From: Bacteroidales bacterium
GTDB taxonomy: Bacteria > Bacteroidota > Bacteroidia > Bacteroidales > P3
Direction: 5' to 3'
DNA: 62,792 nucleotides
NCBI GenBank assembly: GCA_017613375.1
Contig: JAGADZ010000032.1
Coordinates: forward strand, 1-62,792
Each line of letters begins with the position of its first letter. The stretch's first letter is position 1. A program made the translations under genes and the position numbers. Shown piece after piece: positions 44,260 through 54,700 of this stretch. The notes under the pieces were generated by a model. The model had not been told where the DNA came from, did not search any database, and worked only from the letters and a program-made list of their open reading frames with translations.

Positions 44260-45452
44260 TTCTTGATTTTGTTTTGCAGTGCGATGATGGCGTTGTATGC
44301 TATCAATCCGTTGGCAAGTTCTATGGAGCGTTCGTCGACCATCAGGTTAGGCCTGTGGAGGTTGCAGAACGGGGTGCCCGGTTCGTGGATACCGATACGG
44401 AAATAGCATGCAGGGATTTTCTGTGCGAAGAAGGCGAAATCCTCGGCAGTCATACGCATATCAAGCCACTCCACTTTGTCAGCACCAAGGAATGCCACGG
44501 CGTTGTCATGGACCTGTTGCGTGCATTCGTCGTCATTGACGACATAGGGGTAACCGTAGTCTATGAAGAGGTCGCACTCGCCACCCATGCTTTCCGCTAT
44601 TCCGCAAGAAATCCTGCGAATCTTGTCGTGTGCCTCGAGACGCCATTTCTCGTCGAAAGTACGTATAATACCCTCCATCTTCACCTCGTCGGGGATGATA
44701 TTGGTGCGGCCGCTGCCTATGAACTTGCCAAAGCTCAGTGTCGTCGGCATCATAGGCGATGCATTGCGTGAGACCACCTGCTGCAGAGCCACGACAATAT
44801 GGCTTGCAATAAGTATCGGGTCCACGCTCAAGTGCGGTGTGGCGCCATGGCCGCCCTTGCCTTTCACTGTCCAGTAGAGCTCGTCGGTCGACGCCATATA
44901 TTTGCCTTTACGCATACCGACCTTGCCGTAGTCCATCTCCGGCAGACAGTGGAACGCATAAATCTCGTCGGGCATGAGTTCGTCGAAAAGGCCGTCGTCC
45001 ATCATCATCCTTGCCCCCCCCGGGTACATCTCCTCGGAAGGCTCGAAAATGAACATGATTGTGCCATGCAGCTGCTCCCTCATTTCGCAGAGAATCTTGG
45101 CGGCTCCGAGCAGCGACGAAGTGTGCATATCGTGTCCGCAGGCATGCATCACGCCGTCATTCTCCGATGCAAAGGGCAGTCCTGTGGCTTCGGTGAGAGG
45201 CAGTGCGTCATAGTCGCTACGCAATGCCACACAATAGCTGTCGGGCTCTATGCCGCCACGCAGCAGAGCCATGCAGCCTGTCTTGCCGATACCCGTCTTA
45301 GGGTTCAACCCCATATCGCGAAGACGGTCGGCCACGAACTCCATGGTCCCGAATTCCTGTTGCGACAGTTCGGGGTGGCGATGCAGCCAGCGACGCCATT
45401 CTATAACCTCGGGGTTGATGCGATGGGCTATCTCTTTTATTCTTTCAATCAT
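44256..45452 (-). CDS. M20 family amidohydrolase/aminoacylase
   Basis: A 398-residue metallo-amidohydrolase of the M20D type (hippurate hydrolase, indoleacetyl-amino-acid hydrolase relatives). Motifs: RRWLHRHPELS, SDYDALPLTEATG (79-91), HACGHDMH (103-110) with metal-binding Cys105, His107 and His110, and EPSEE (137-141), with a His near FHCLPEMDYG and another at the C-terminus in the RIGIHEPGTPFCNLHRP stretch. Cytoplasmic; cleaves N-acyl amino acids or peptides. Overlaps both neighbours by 4 bp, so part of the GH20 / acyltransferase / M20 / SGNH unit. Confidence 0.92.
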   Translation of the reverse strand: MIERIKEIAHRINPEVIEWRRWLHRHPELSQQEFGTMEFVADRLRDMGLNPKTGIGKTGCMALLRGGIEPDSYCVALRSDYDALPLTEATGLPFASENDGVMHACGHDMHTSSLLGAAKILCEMREQLHGTIMFIFEPSEEMYPGGARMMMDDGLFDELMPDEIYAFHCLPEMDYGKVGMRKGKYMASTDELYWTVKGKGGHGATPHLSVDPILIASHIVVALQQVVSRNASPMMPTTLSFGKFIGSGRTNIIPDEVKMEGIIRTFDEKWRLEAHDKIRRISCGIAESMGGECDLFIDYGYPYVVNDDECTQQVHDNAVAFLGADKVEWLDMRMTAEDFAFFAQKIPACYFRIGIHEPGTPFCNLHRPNLMVDERSIELANGLIAYNAIIALQNKIKK

Positions 45453-46588
45453 TTTTCCAGTTTATTTACCACAGGGGTGGCATAAATCTTGAGTAATATC
45501 TCCATAACCTTGTCGATGGCAGCCATCGACGGGCCTTTGTAGGCACCTCCATGTTGCACAAACTCCACAAATTCCTCCAGCTGTGCCGTGGTGTAGTGCG
45601 ACTCATACTTCACATTGCCGCTCAGCAGGTCGGCGGCGATATAGTTGGTCTTGTGGAGTTCGTAGCCTTGGTGTATGCGGCTATCGATAACAGCTGCAAG
45701 GGCTGCAAAACGCTCGTTCTTCACCAGTCCCGCACATTCCGCCACTTCCTCAGCTGTTATAGGCTTGCAGAAAGTGATGTGTACATCGCCTTTCTGCTGC
45801 GAAATGCCGCCCATGATGCTGAGGATATCCTCATGGGCCGATTTCTCATAGAGGCCCGTCAATGCCGTATATTCAGCGACAGCCTTCAGCATGTCGCAAG
45901 GCTCATACTCGTAGCTCATGGCCACAGGGACGATATGCAACTTATTGAAATCCTCCTCGAAATCGCCCGAACCGGCCATGGAGAACATCTTCAACAGACC
46001 TTGGTCGGTACGGTCATCGCCATTCTTGGTACGTCCGTTACGCTGTGCTATCCACACCGAACTCTTCTTCTCGAAAAGGACATGGTGGATATAGTTCGAC
46101 AAGAATACCGAGTTGTTGTAGAAATCACGTCGTGAGCCGTCACGGATGATGGTGAACATCTTGTTGAGGCGGAAAAGGTCTATGATGAAATCATTCTTCA
46201 TCAGGTTGTTGCCAAAGCCTATCTCGGGGGTCTTGAAGCCGTTGGTTATAAGTGCCACATCGAGCAGGGCAGCATCCAGCGTGATATCCCTGTGATTCGA
46301 GACAAACAGATAGGGCTGGTTCTTGTCGAGATTCTCCAGACCGCTGTGTGTGAACGATGTCATGCTGCGGCTCACAATCTGGTAAATCAGAGGCCTCATG
46401 ACCATATACTGCAACTCGTCGCAGGTGGTGATACACTCCATCAGTGCCGCGAAAGAGCCGACGTCGACCTTGGGATTCATCGTCTTCACAAGGCGGGCAA
46501 ACATCGGGCTGTGAGCCAGTCGCCTAATAGCGGCAGGCACCTCTTTGGCACTGTAGGGTTCTATACTTGAAAAATCAAAATCTGTCAT
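45449..46588 (-). CDS. Acyl-glycerophosphate acyltransferase-like protein (PlsC superfamily)
   Basis: A 379-residue membrane-associated acyltransferase. The motif SNHRDITLD (97-105) is the PlsC block I, but its His99-to-Asp105 spacing has five residues between, not the usual four. WIAQRNGRTKNGDD corresponds to the substrate-binding block and VPVAMSYEYEPCD to block IV. The C-terminal part (YKGPSMAAIDKVMEILLKIY) is helical. Likely esterifies lysophosphatidate or a related lipid in the cytoplasmic membrane. Its ATG is 35 bp after the GH20 stop and its end overlaps the M20 gene by 4 bp. Confidence 0.82.
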   Translation of the reverse strand: MTDFDFSSIEPYSAKEVPAAIRRLAHSPMFARLVKTMNPKVDVGSFAALMECITTCDELQYMVMRPLIYQIVSRSMTSFTHSGLENLDKNQPYLFVSNHRDITLDAALLDVALITNGFKTPEIGFGNNLMKNDFIIDLFRLNKMFTIIRDGSRRDFYNNSVFLSNYIHHVLFEKKSSVWIAQRNGRTKNGDDRTDQGLLKMFSMAGSGDFEEDFNKLHIVPVAMSYEYEPCDMLKAVAEYTALTGLYEKSAHEDILSIMGGISQQKGDVHITFCKPITAEEVAECAGLVKNERFAALAAVIDSRIHQGYELHKTNYIAADLLSGNVKYESHYTTAQLEEFVEFVQHGGAYKGPSMAAIDKVMEILLKIYATPVVNKLEK

Positions 46589-46623
46589 CTGTCACTTTGT
46601 TAATGGTTTTCCCGTGTGCCGTC

Positions 46624-48483
46624 TCAGGCGTCGCAGACAAACTCGTAGGCCTTCTCCTTCAGGAGGCCGTGGAAGAGGGATATTGTCGTAATCTTCGTTC
46701 CTTTTTCAACAGTGAAAGGTTCTTTGTACGGGCGGAAATTGCCGTCGCCGGTATGATAGAACAGGTGTGTGCCCTCCACCTCCCAGTCGAATGTCACGAG
46801 GTAGGTGCCGTCGGGCTGTCGCTCGGTAGCCATCCATGGACGGAAAGAACCTGTGCCGACATTGTAGTCGTTGGCTTTCAGACGGATGATATGACGCTGC
46901 ACTTTCTGGCGGAACGAAGGCCATCTCTTCACTTCAAGGGGCGACCACAAATCCTCCGCCATGGCACAGAGACGGGGCAGAAGCATATACTCTGCCATCT
47001 CGGGAGTGTTGATATATTCGCTCCAGAGATTGCACTGTCCTCCGAGGATATGGCCTCGCTGGCCTTCTTTGAGTCCTGCGGGCATGGGGTCGAACTGGTA
47101 CACCTTGTAGAGCGTCACCAACGAATTGGGCATTGCCGGAGGCTGGAATTCAGGATTGGCCTGGTAGAAATTCAGATAGCAGTAGTCTGTAGGGGTCATA
47201 ATGACATCGTTGCCGTGACGTGCTGCAGTGACACCTCCCGCCGTTCCACGCCAAGACATGACAGTGGCATCGTTCGAGACCCCTCCTTCGAGGAGTTCGT
47301 CCCATCCGATAATCGTCTTGCCCTGACCCTTGACATAGTTCTCTATCTCGCACATCATCCAGCCCTGCAGTTGTTCCTCGTTGCGGAGTTTGAGTTGCTT
47401 GATACGCTGCTGGCACCGCGGACAGCGTTTCCAGTTATCCTTCACGGCTTCGTCACCGCCGATATGGATGTAGGAATACGGGAACAGAGGTATAATCTCG
47501 TCCATGATATCCTTGAGGAACTGCATCACGCTGTCGCTTCCGCCACAGAGAATGGCGCGTGGCGGCCAGTATGGGCCGAACTGGACAGTGTATGTGGTGT
47601 CGTCGCCCTCGCAGGCAAGCTCAGGATAGGCTTCGAGGATAGCACAGCAATGGCCGGGGAAATCAATCTCGGGGATCACGTCAATATAACGTTCGGCGGC
47701 ATAGGCCACAATCTCATCGATTTCCTCCTTGGTGTAGTAGCCGCCGTTGGTACGCGGCTCGTCCTCGCCGGCGGGGTCTGCCTGACCCCAGGGCTGGTCG
47801 TCACGGTCCACCCGCCACGACCCCACATCGTTAAGCTGTGAATATTTGGAAATCTCGATACGCCAGCCGTGGTCGTCAGTGAGGTGCCAGTGGAACTTGT
47901 TCATCTTGTATGCCGCCATGAGGTCGAGCTGTTTCTTCACATAGCTCACGCCGAAGAAATGGCGCGACACGTCGAGATGGCTTCCACGCCATGCAAAACG
48001 CGGAGAGTCCTTGATATGGCATGCCGGCAGGGTAATCTTGCTATAATGCTCGACATCAATATCTTCCGGGAGCATCTGAATCAGTGTCTGGAAGCCATAG
48101 AAGAGGCCGCAGTCCTTGTTGGCGGAGACCACGACACCGTCCTTGTCGACGGTAAGCGTGTAGCCCTCATCGCCCAACGTCTGGTCATACTCCTCGTTGA
48201 GAATAAACTGGAGGCAGTTAGACTCCGGCTTACCGACAAGCACGGGGTTGAAATGCCATTGACGCAGCATGCGGGAGATATACTTTATCGAGGGGTCGTT
48301 CTGACCTGCGTTGCCGACGAAGCAGGTCGTCGAAGAGGAAAGGGTGAAACTGCCCTTGTCCATAGTCAGTTCGACGGGCTCTGGAATGATAGCATATGTA
48401 TCTATTGTCACTGTTTTGCCACAAGAGGCAAAAATCGATGCCAGTGCAATAAATAAACATATTCTATATAAATACTTTTGCAT
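46624..48483 (-). CDS. Beta-N-acetylhexosaminidase, GH20 lipoprotein
   Basis: A ~619-residue lipoprotein. The ATG at 48483 is used because a -7 box lies at 48508-48515, which excludes the longer frame reaching 48519. Lipobox IFASC (Cys21). A GH20 N-terminal domain (about 28-155, PEPVELTMDKGSFTLS) precedes the (beta/alpha)8 catalytic domain with FHWHLTDDHGWRIE and the catalytic Asp-Glu pair in IHIGGDEAVKDNW near residue 340. The C-terminal domain has the usual chitobiase-like beta sheet (FRPWMATERQPDGTYLV). It should cleave terminal GlcNAc/GalNAc from glycans at the cell surface. Head of the acyltransferase, M20 and SGNH run. Confidence 0.93.
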   Translation of the reverse strand: MQKYLYRICLFIALASIFASCGKTVTIDTYAIIPEPVELTMDKGSFTLSSSTTCFVGNAGQNDPSIKYISRMLRQWHFNPVLVGKPESNCLQFILNEEYDQTLGDEGYTLTVDKDGVVVSANKDCGLFYGFQTLIQMLPEDIDVEHYSKITLPACHIKDSPRFAWRGSHLDVSRHFFGVSYVKKQLDLMAAYKMNKFHWHLTDDHGWRIEISKYSQLNDVGSWRVDRDDQPWGQADPAGEDEPRTNGGYYTKEEIDEIVAYAAERYIDVIPEIDFPGHCCAILEAYPELACEGDDTTYTVQFGPYWPPRAILCGGSDSVMQFLKDIMDEIIPLFPYSYIHIGGDEAVKDNWKRCPRCQQRIKQLKLRNEEQLQGWMMCEIENYVKGQGKTIIGWDELLEGGVSNDATVMSWRGTAGGVTAARHGNDVIMTPTDYCYLNFYQANPEFQPPAMPNSLVTLYKVYQFDPMPAGLKEGQRGHILGGQCNLWSEYINTPEMAEYMLLPRLCAMAEDLWSPLEVKRWPSFRQKVQRHIIRLKANDYNVGTGSFRPWMATERQPDGTYLVTFDWEVEGTHLFYHTGDGNFRPYKEPFTVEKGTKITTISLFHGLLKEKAYEFVCDA

Positions 48484-48507
48484 TACATTCTGATTTTTAC
48501 AAAAATG

Positions 48508-48515
48508 CAAAAATA
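48508..48515 (-). promoter_or_regulatory. Promoter -7 box of the GH20 gene
   Basis: Minus-strand TATTTTTG, 24 bp upstream of the ATG at 48483. TTTG occurs only 12 nt upstream, so the -33 is uncertain. Confidence 0.55.
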
Positions 48516-48577
48516 GCAAACATTTTCCAAACAGAATGCCTTTTTATGAATTATTATATATTTAGTGAAATTTTAAG

Positions 48578-48698
48578 AGGTATGAGGTATGAGGTGTGAG
48601 GTATGAGGTTTGAGGTTTGAAGTATGAGGTTTTTTAAGTTGACAAATAGTTAATGTTAAGGTTAACGTTGAATTGGTTTTTGTTTTCGTTATTAAGAT
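48578..48698 (+). repeat. Composite intergenic repeat, locus C
   Basis: Seven heptamers (AGGTATG, AGGTATG, AGGTGTG, AGGTATG, AGGTTTG, AGGTTTG, AAGTATG) at 48578-48626, then AAATAGTTAATGTTAAGG, TTAACGTTGAATTGG, and TTTTTGTTTTCGTTATTAAG. Same order and orientation as locus B. It lies in the gap between the GH20 start and the giant protein terminator. Confidence 0.85.
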
Positions 48699-48738
48699 AA
48701 CAAAAGGGTTCGCTGGCGTGCCAGCGAACCCTTTTGTT
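48699..48738. terminator. Strong terminator after the giant repeat gene
   Basis: A 19-bp perfect inverted repeat (CAAAAGGGTTCGCTGGC / GCCAGCGAACCCTTTTG core, plus A-T pairs) with a 2-nt centre. It ends 14 bp beyond the stop of the 2036-residue gene and closes that transcript; T-rich on the minus strand side. Confidence 0.85.
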
Positions 48739-48752
48739 TGAGGTGCTCTTTA

Positions 48753-51700
48753 TTATTCTGCCGCGTCACCTATCTGGACATTGGTGCTGCCAGTGACGAT
48801 ACCGGCATTGCCGCCGCCGTAGACATTCTCACCAATATTGGCGGGGCCCTTGACGAGCACCGTGGTGCTGCCTGTGACTTGAGCCCTGGCACCGTAGCCG
48901 CCACCGAACACCGATTGGCGTACCGTGCCGCCGTCAATCAGAATATTGGGATTGCCTGTGACAGGACCGGCGTTGCCGCCGCCATATATATATCCACATG
49001 CCACACTTCTGCTGTTGGAGGTGGCATGGAATATCACCTGCGGATTGCCGGTGACAACGCCCTTGTTTTCGTTGTCGACGCCCTTACCGCCGCCGTAGAC
49101 ACTACCGCTGATATTGGCGTTGCGGATATCCACACGAGGATAGTTCTTGCTTGCCGAATCGGGTGCCGTATAGTCTGCCAGGTTGCCACCGCCGTAGACG
49201 TTTTCCAATGCCGTGGGACAGTGGTCGTCAACAACATCCACAATCACCTTGATAGAGCCGCTGATGGTGCCGCTGGTATTGTTGCCTCCGAAGATGTTGG
49301 TTGCCGTACCGCCGTAGAAGTTCAGAGCCACGTTGCCGGTGATATTGGCTGCGTTGGAGCCGCCATAGATGTTCATGTAGGTGCCGCCACGGACGTTCAA
49401 TGTGACATTGCCAGTGATGTTGGCCTGGTTGGCGCCGCCATAGAGGTTATAGAACTTGACATCACAGTTGTCGATTGTAGTGGATAGGTCACCCGTGCTC
49501 GTCGCCATGTTGCCACCTGCGAAGAAGTTGTAAATCACTGGTGAGAAGCAGACACCCTCTCCGCTCCGGGTTGAGATGAGGACACTCTGTGTACCTATGG
49601 TTCCGCGGCTGTTGCTGCCGCCGAAGACATAGTGCATATAACCGCCGTAGATGGTGGTGGAAGCCGTTCCTGTGATATTTGCTCCCGGGTTGCCGGTGCC
49701 AAATCCGTTACCGCCGCCGAACACCTGATAGATATGGCCGCCGTATACGGTCACTGCGGTACTTCCCAAGATGTTGGCTGCATTGCCGCCGCCGTAGACA
49801 TACTTGATAGAGTTGTCGCAGTTCCATATATTCACCGATACCTGACCCGAGGATGTCTTGTGGGCCAAGTTGCCGCCGCCGTAGACAGCGTTGATGGCGT
49901 AATAGCCGTTATAGGAGCCCTCGTCGTCAGGCGCCGTGATGGCGTACCATTTCGCTGCCATCTGTTCAAGTGTAAGCTGACTTCCTGTCGGGACAGAGTT
50001 GCTGGTATCGCCTGTGGTGTGTGCGGTGCGGTAGACGTTGACCGTCACAGTCCCTGCCGGCGAGCCCGCCAGGTTGTTACAGCCGAAGACATCGCCGTTG
50101 ATGGTCACGAAGTTTGACGCCTGTTCTGAAGTGCCGATATTGACCACCACGTTGCCGTTGACAACCGCCAAGACAGAGTCTGCGGTATTGTCTCTATAGC
50201 CGTAGGCATTCAAGACAGCCTGTCCCAGACCGCCGCCGTAGACGTTGCCATTGACTGCTCCGTTGATAATATTGACAGTGGTTGTATTGCCAGTGTTGGT
50301 ATTCACTCTGCCGAGAGCCGAGCCGCCGTATATGTCGGCATATATTTCCGGGCATGCTGCTGCCGAGGCTGCAGAGGTGTTACCAATATTGACCGTCACA
50401 TTGCCCGATGTGGTTGTGGAGGCTCCGTATCCGCCGCCGAAGATGCCGTCGGTGGCGTCGCCTGTTCCGACAGTGCCGTCATTGACATATATTGCGACAG
50501 CCCCATCAATATTGCCAGCCGCGTTGCATCCGCCATAGACAGCAGTCTGCACGGTACCCCCGTTCATCGTTATTGTGCTGTTGCCGTTGCCTGCCGTGCA
50601 GCCAAGGTTGGTTGTTGTCACACCTGCCTGGTTACCGCCGCCGTAGAGGCTGCCGCTCACCGTGCCGTCGTCCATCTGCAGGATTGTCTCGCCACAGAGA
50701 CCTGCGAAGCCGCCGGCATAGAGGTTTGCCGCATTGCCGCCAAGCATGTCGACACGGGCGGTCTTGCAATAAGGAGCGGAAGAGACCCCTTCGGCCACAA
50801 GTTGGTCGTGATCATTCGCCAGATAGGCGTTGCCGTCATTATCATTATAAAAATAGTTGCCGTTGCCGCCGCCATAGACGGTTCCCACGGTGCCGCCACT
50901 GACGATGACACGCGATATTCCGCATACATTGCCGCTGATATCGCTGCCGCCATAGATGCCAACGTCGCTGTGGTTGCCGCCCTCCACGAGGACAAGGCTG
51001 TTACGGGTCACACCGTTCATGCGGCATCCGCCGTATACCGAGCCGCTGACCACAGCGACAGGGGTAAAAGTAGTGTCACTTACCACATAAGTGTTACGCA
51101 GGCGTACAAAGCTTCCGATATTAGTATAGGTAGTAGTTCCAATAGTTATTGAGGTGTCGGCAGTCATGGCACCCTGGTTGCATCCGCCGTAGACATCGTG
51201 CACCCGTCCGCTGAGCAGAATGATGTCTGGCACCAGTGCCAAATTACCCATATTGTTGCCGCCGAAGATAGTGGCCACATCGTCGTTACTGTTGGGGCTT
51301 TGGACATTGAGGAGCACTGCTATGGAGCCTGTAACGGTGACGCCGTTGCCGCCGCCGTAGACGGTACCGATACGTGGGGTTTCGTTATTGTCGCCATCGA
51401 TTCCGATATCCACGAAGGTGTTGGTCTGGATAGGTTTATCGTCTTTGTTACAGAAATTAATTTTTCCCGTTGACGGGTCATAGTCGCCACTGGCTCCGTT
51501 ATATGAATAGTCGTATGCACCGTTGCCGCCGCCGTAGACTGTCGTAATTTGGGGCTTGCCTGTGATGCCGATATAGGTGTGTACATCTGCCAGCGGTGTT
51601 TTTCCGTCCGAGGCGTAACTATAATCGTCAGGCAATATGCGGTTGGTAATCTGTGCCACCTGACCGGTACGGTCGTTGCCGCCATAGAGAGCGCCGCTTA

Positions 51701-54700
51701 TTATGCCGCCTGAAACCTGCACCTCGTTGCTGCCGTAGATAGAGGCCATGTTGCCACCGCCATAGACATCGTGGTCCACCGTTCCGGCCGACATGATCAC
51801 CGACGACATGCCCACGAATCTGGGGTAAGGCCTCTTGTTTGCTGTAGCATTGGTGAAGCCCACGCAGGCCAGGTTGCCGCCGGCATAGACATTACCCATG
51901 ACGTGAGGCTCTGTATTTGGATTTACAGCAGTGTTCTTGCGGAGAATGACATTTGTCTCGTTGTGAGTGGGAACCTGAAGACCAATGTAATATCCAGGGG
52001 TGTCGTCATAATTCATTCCCGAAATATAACTAACGCCGTTGTTGCAATGGTAGAAGCCGTTGCTGCCGGCAAAGATGTTGCCGTGAACGGTGCCTCCCAT
52101 AGCCTCGACATAGGTTGCGCCTTGAACCGCCTGGTAACTAAGTCCCTCCGAAGTAGGAGCACTTGGATAGATGCGTGTGCTTCCCACGTCGCCGCTGATG
52201 TTGCAGCCGCCATAGACGGTGCCCACGTGGCCGTTCTTGACCTCCACCCAGGTGCTGTAGTCCACGTTGCTCTTCTGGCATCCGCCGTAGAGATAATCGA
52301 TAAGTATCGTGGGACTGTCCATTGTGATATGAGTACCGCAGTTGACAGAGTTACCGTTGATGGTATTAGCTTGCGCCGCCAGCATGTCGCCGGCGTTGCC
52401 GCCGCCGTAGGCAATGCCTATGCTGCCCGAAGTCAGGTTAATAGCGGGAACTGCCGCCATCGTCGCTGCGTTGTTGCCGCCGAAGAGGGCACGGACGTTG
52501 TATATGCCGTTGCCATTCCAAGCATAGGTGTTATCCAACGTGATTGTCCCCTCTGAATATTCAGTTATTGCGTTGGAATAGATGCTGCCGAACGTATAAT
52601 AGTCTGAGCGTGAACCCACAGCGCAGTTGACAGTCACATTAGCCGCATAGACGTCGGCGGAGTTGCCGCCGCCGAAGAGGGTGTCGACCTGGCCGCCATA
52701 GACAAAGACCTCGGTCGTGGAGCCGTATACCTTGTTGCCGCCGCCGAAGACATAGCGGATACCGAAAGAACGGCCATAGCCGCTATTGGCGCCGTTGGAT
52801 ATTCCTGTGGAGAGGGTGATATTCGTGCCGCGGATTTCTATATGATGCTTGCCATATCCCTGTCCGCCGCCGAAGTTGTTGCCGCCGAAGACGGCAAAGA
52901 CTGTGCCGTCGTAGACAGTGATTTCAGAGCCGTTACCTGAATTTGCTGTCAGGAAGGCGTTCTTGGCTCCGCCGAAAATTGAGTCAACCTTTACGACATT
53001 GTTGGTGACAACGATTGCCGTCTTCACTATTGAGGGGAATGTCAAGATTGTATTTTCACCTGATGTGTTCTCAAACACGATGTCTCCAAGCTGGTGGTTC
53101 CTTGTCATGGCTCTCACCACTCCATCCGGAACCACAGTCTGACTGGTATATTCCTCTTTATCTGCCGCCCTGAACGAGGCACCGTTGTAGGCGTAGTAGC
53201 CGTTGCCGCCGCCGTATACCGAACCTATCCTCACCTTGGAGGAGGCAGCGTCGTTATTGTACAGATGCGAATAACTGAGGGCTTCGACACTGGCATCGAC
53301 ACCCAGTGTGATGAGCGAGCCGTCGGAACTTCCTACCGACCCTGCTATATCGTTGCCGCCATACACGGCGCTGATGGTGTCGCAGTTGATGATGACCACC
53401 TCTGTTTTGCCGGAGACACTGGCCATACGGCCGCCGCCGAAGACGGCACCGTATACCAGAACGCCCGGGGTGGCATTGGTTGTGAAGTGATTCACCGTAG
53501 GTGCCGGAGACGTAACTTCAACCCCGTTGCAGATAGCGGCAATTTTGTAGTCGTACTCTATGCCGTACACGAGGTTTGTGAAGACATGGGAGGTGACATT
53601 GCCCACAGTCACCGAGGTCCATGCCCCTTCACCTTCCGAATGTTTCTTCAAATAGACCTTGTAGCTCTCTGCTGTGGGAATCCACGACACGGTGACATCC
53701 TCGTAGGAAACCACGGGGTCGGCAACTGCGGGATGCTGGCACGGAGTCTTGACCGTGATGTTGAATGTGCTGACCTGTGTAGGGCCGTTTTCGCCGTAGG
53801 TCACGGTAATAGTGACCGTGGCGGTCTTGTGGCCTCCGTCGTTAAGAGTCTTATAGTAGATTGTCGGTGTCATGGCACCGCTTATGGCTCCGCTTATTGT
53901 CCTGACATCTTCGCTGTTGCTGAACGACAGATACTGTGCTCCGTCGCCCGTGATGGTCCATTCATATGCCGTGGGGCTGTTGCCCGTACTCGAAGCTGTG
54001 CCGGGTTCAGAGGTGCCGTTGTCGGTGCCGTTGTAATAGTTGTGTATGGCACCGCCGAAGTTGTAAGTCATAAAGGCCGGCCTACGGGTATAGCTGTAGG
54101 TCCCTGCCGTAATGTTGAAAGGGTGATTTGTATTATATTCCATCTCGAAATCGGCAATGGTAATACCGCCGCTCTCCACGGAGACAATATCCTCGTCGTG
54201 CCATACGGTATCCACCGTCTGATAGTGGGCTCCCGGCTCTGCGGGATTATCGTCCCTGTGGTAGTATGATGCCGATGTCAGGCGCCACCGTGCGGGTCCC
54301 GCAGCTGCGTCGTACTCCACCCAGTAGACTTGCCAGCACTGGTTATCGCCCCAGCTATAGGTACATTCTCCCTGAGTAACGTAATGTCGTTTGCCGCGGG
54401 CCACACCGCCGCCATATGTATCCTTGTCCCAGTCATAGAAATAGTAGTCCATATCGGTGTTGCGGAGGATTGATGTTCCCGGCAGCGAGTCGGACAGGTA
54501 CAGTTCGCCGTTGACCTCCAGCGGAGCAGCGAGGAAACGGTATTCGCCGTCGGCATAGAAATAGTAGTTGTGCTCGTCACCCGAGGGGTTGAAGGTGGTG
54601 CCAGAGTACCAGATGCAGCTTGGGCTGAATTCTGTGGCATCCTGCAGTTTCCAAACACCTCCTTCCTTCACATGCGACAGGTAGTGGACGGTAGGTCCGA

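Noticed and set aside
46567-47841. Plus-strand open frame of 424 codons opposite the GH20 gene
   Set aside because: It is the antisense of a clear GH20 hexosaminidase and shows no family features or signal peptide.
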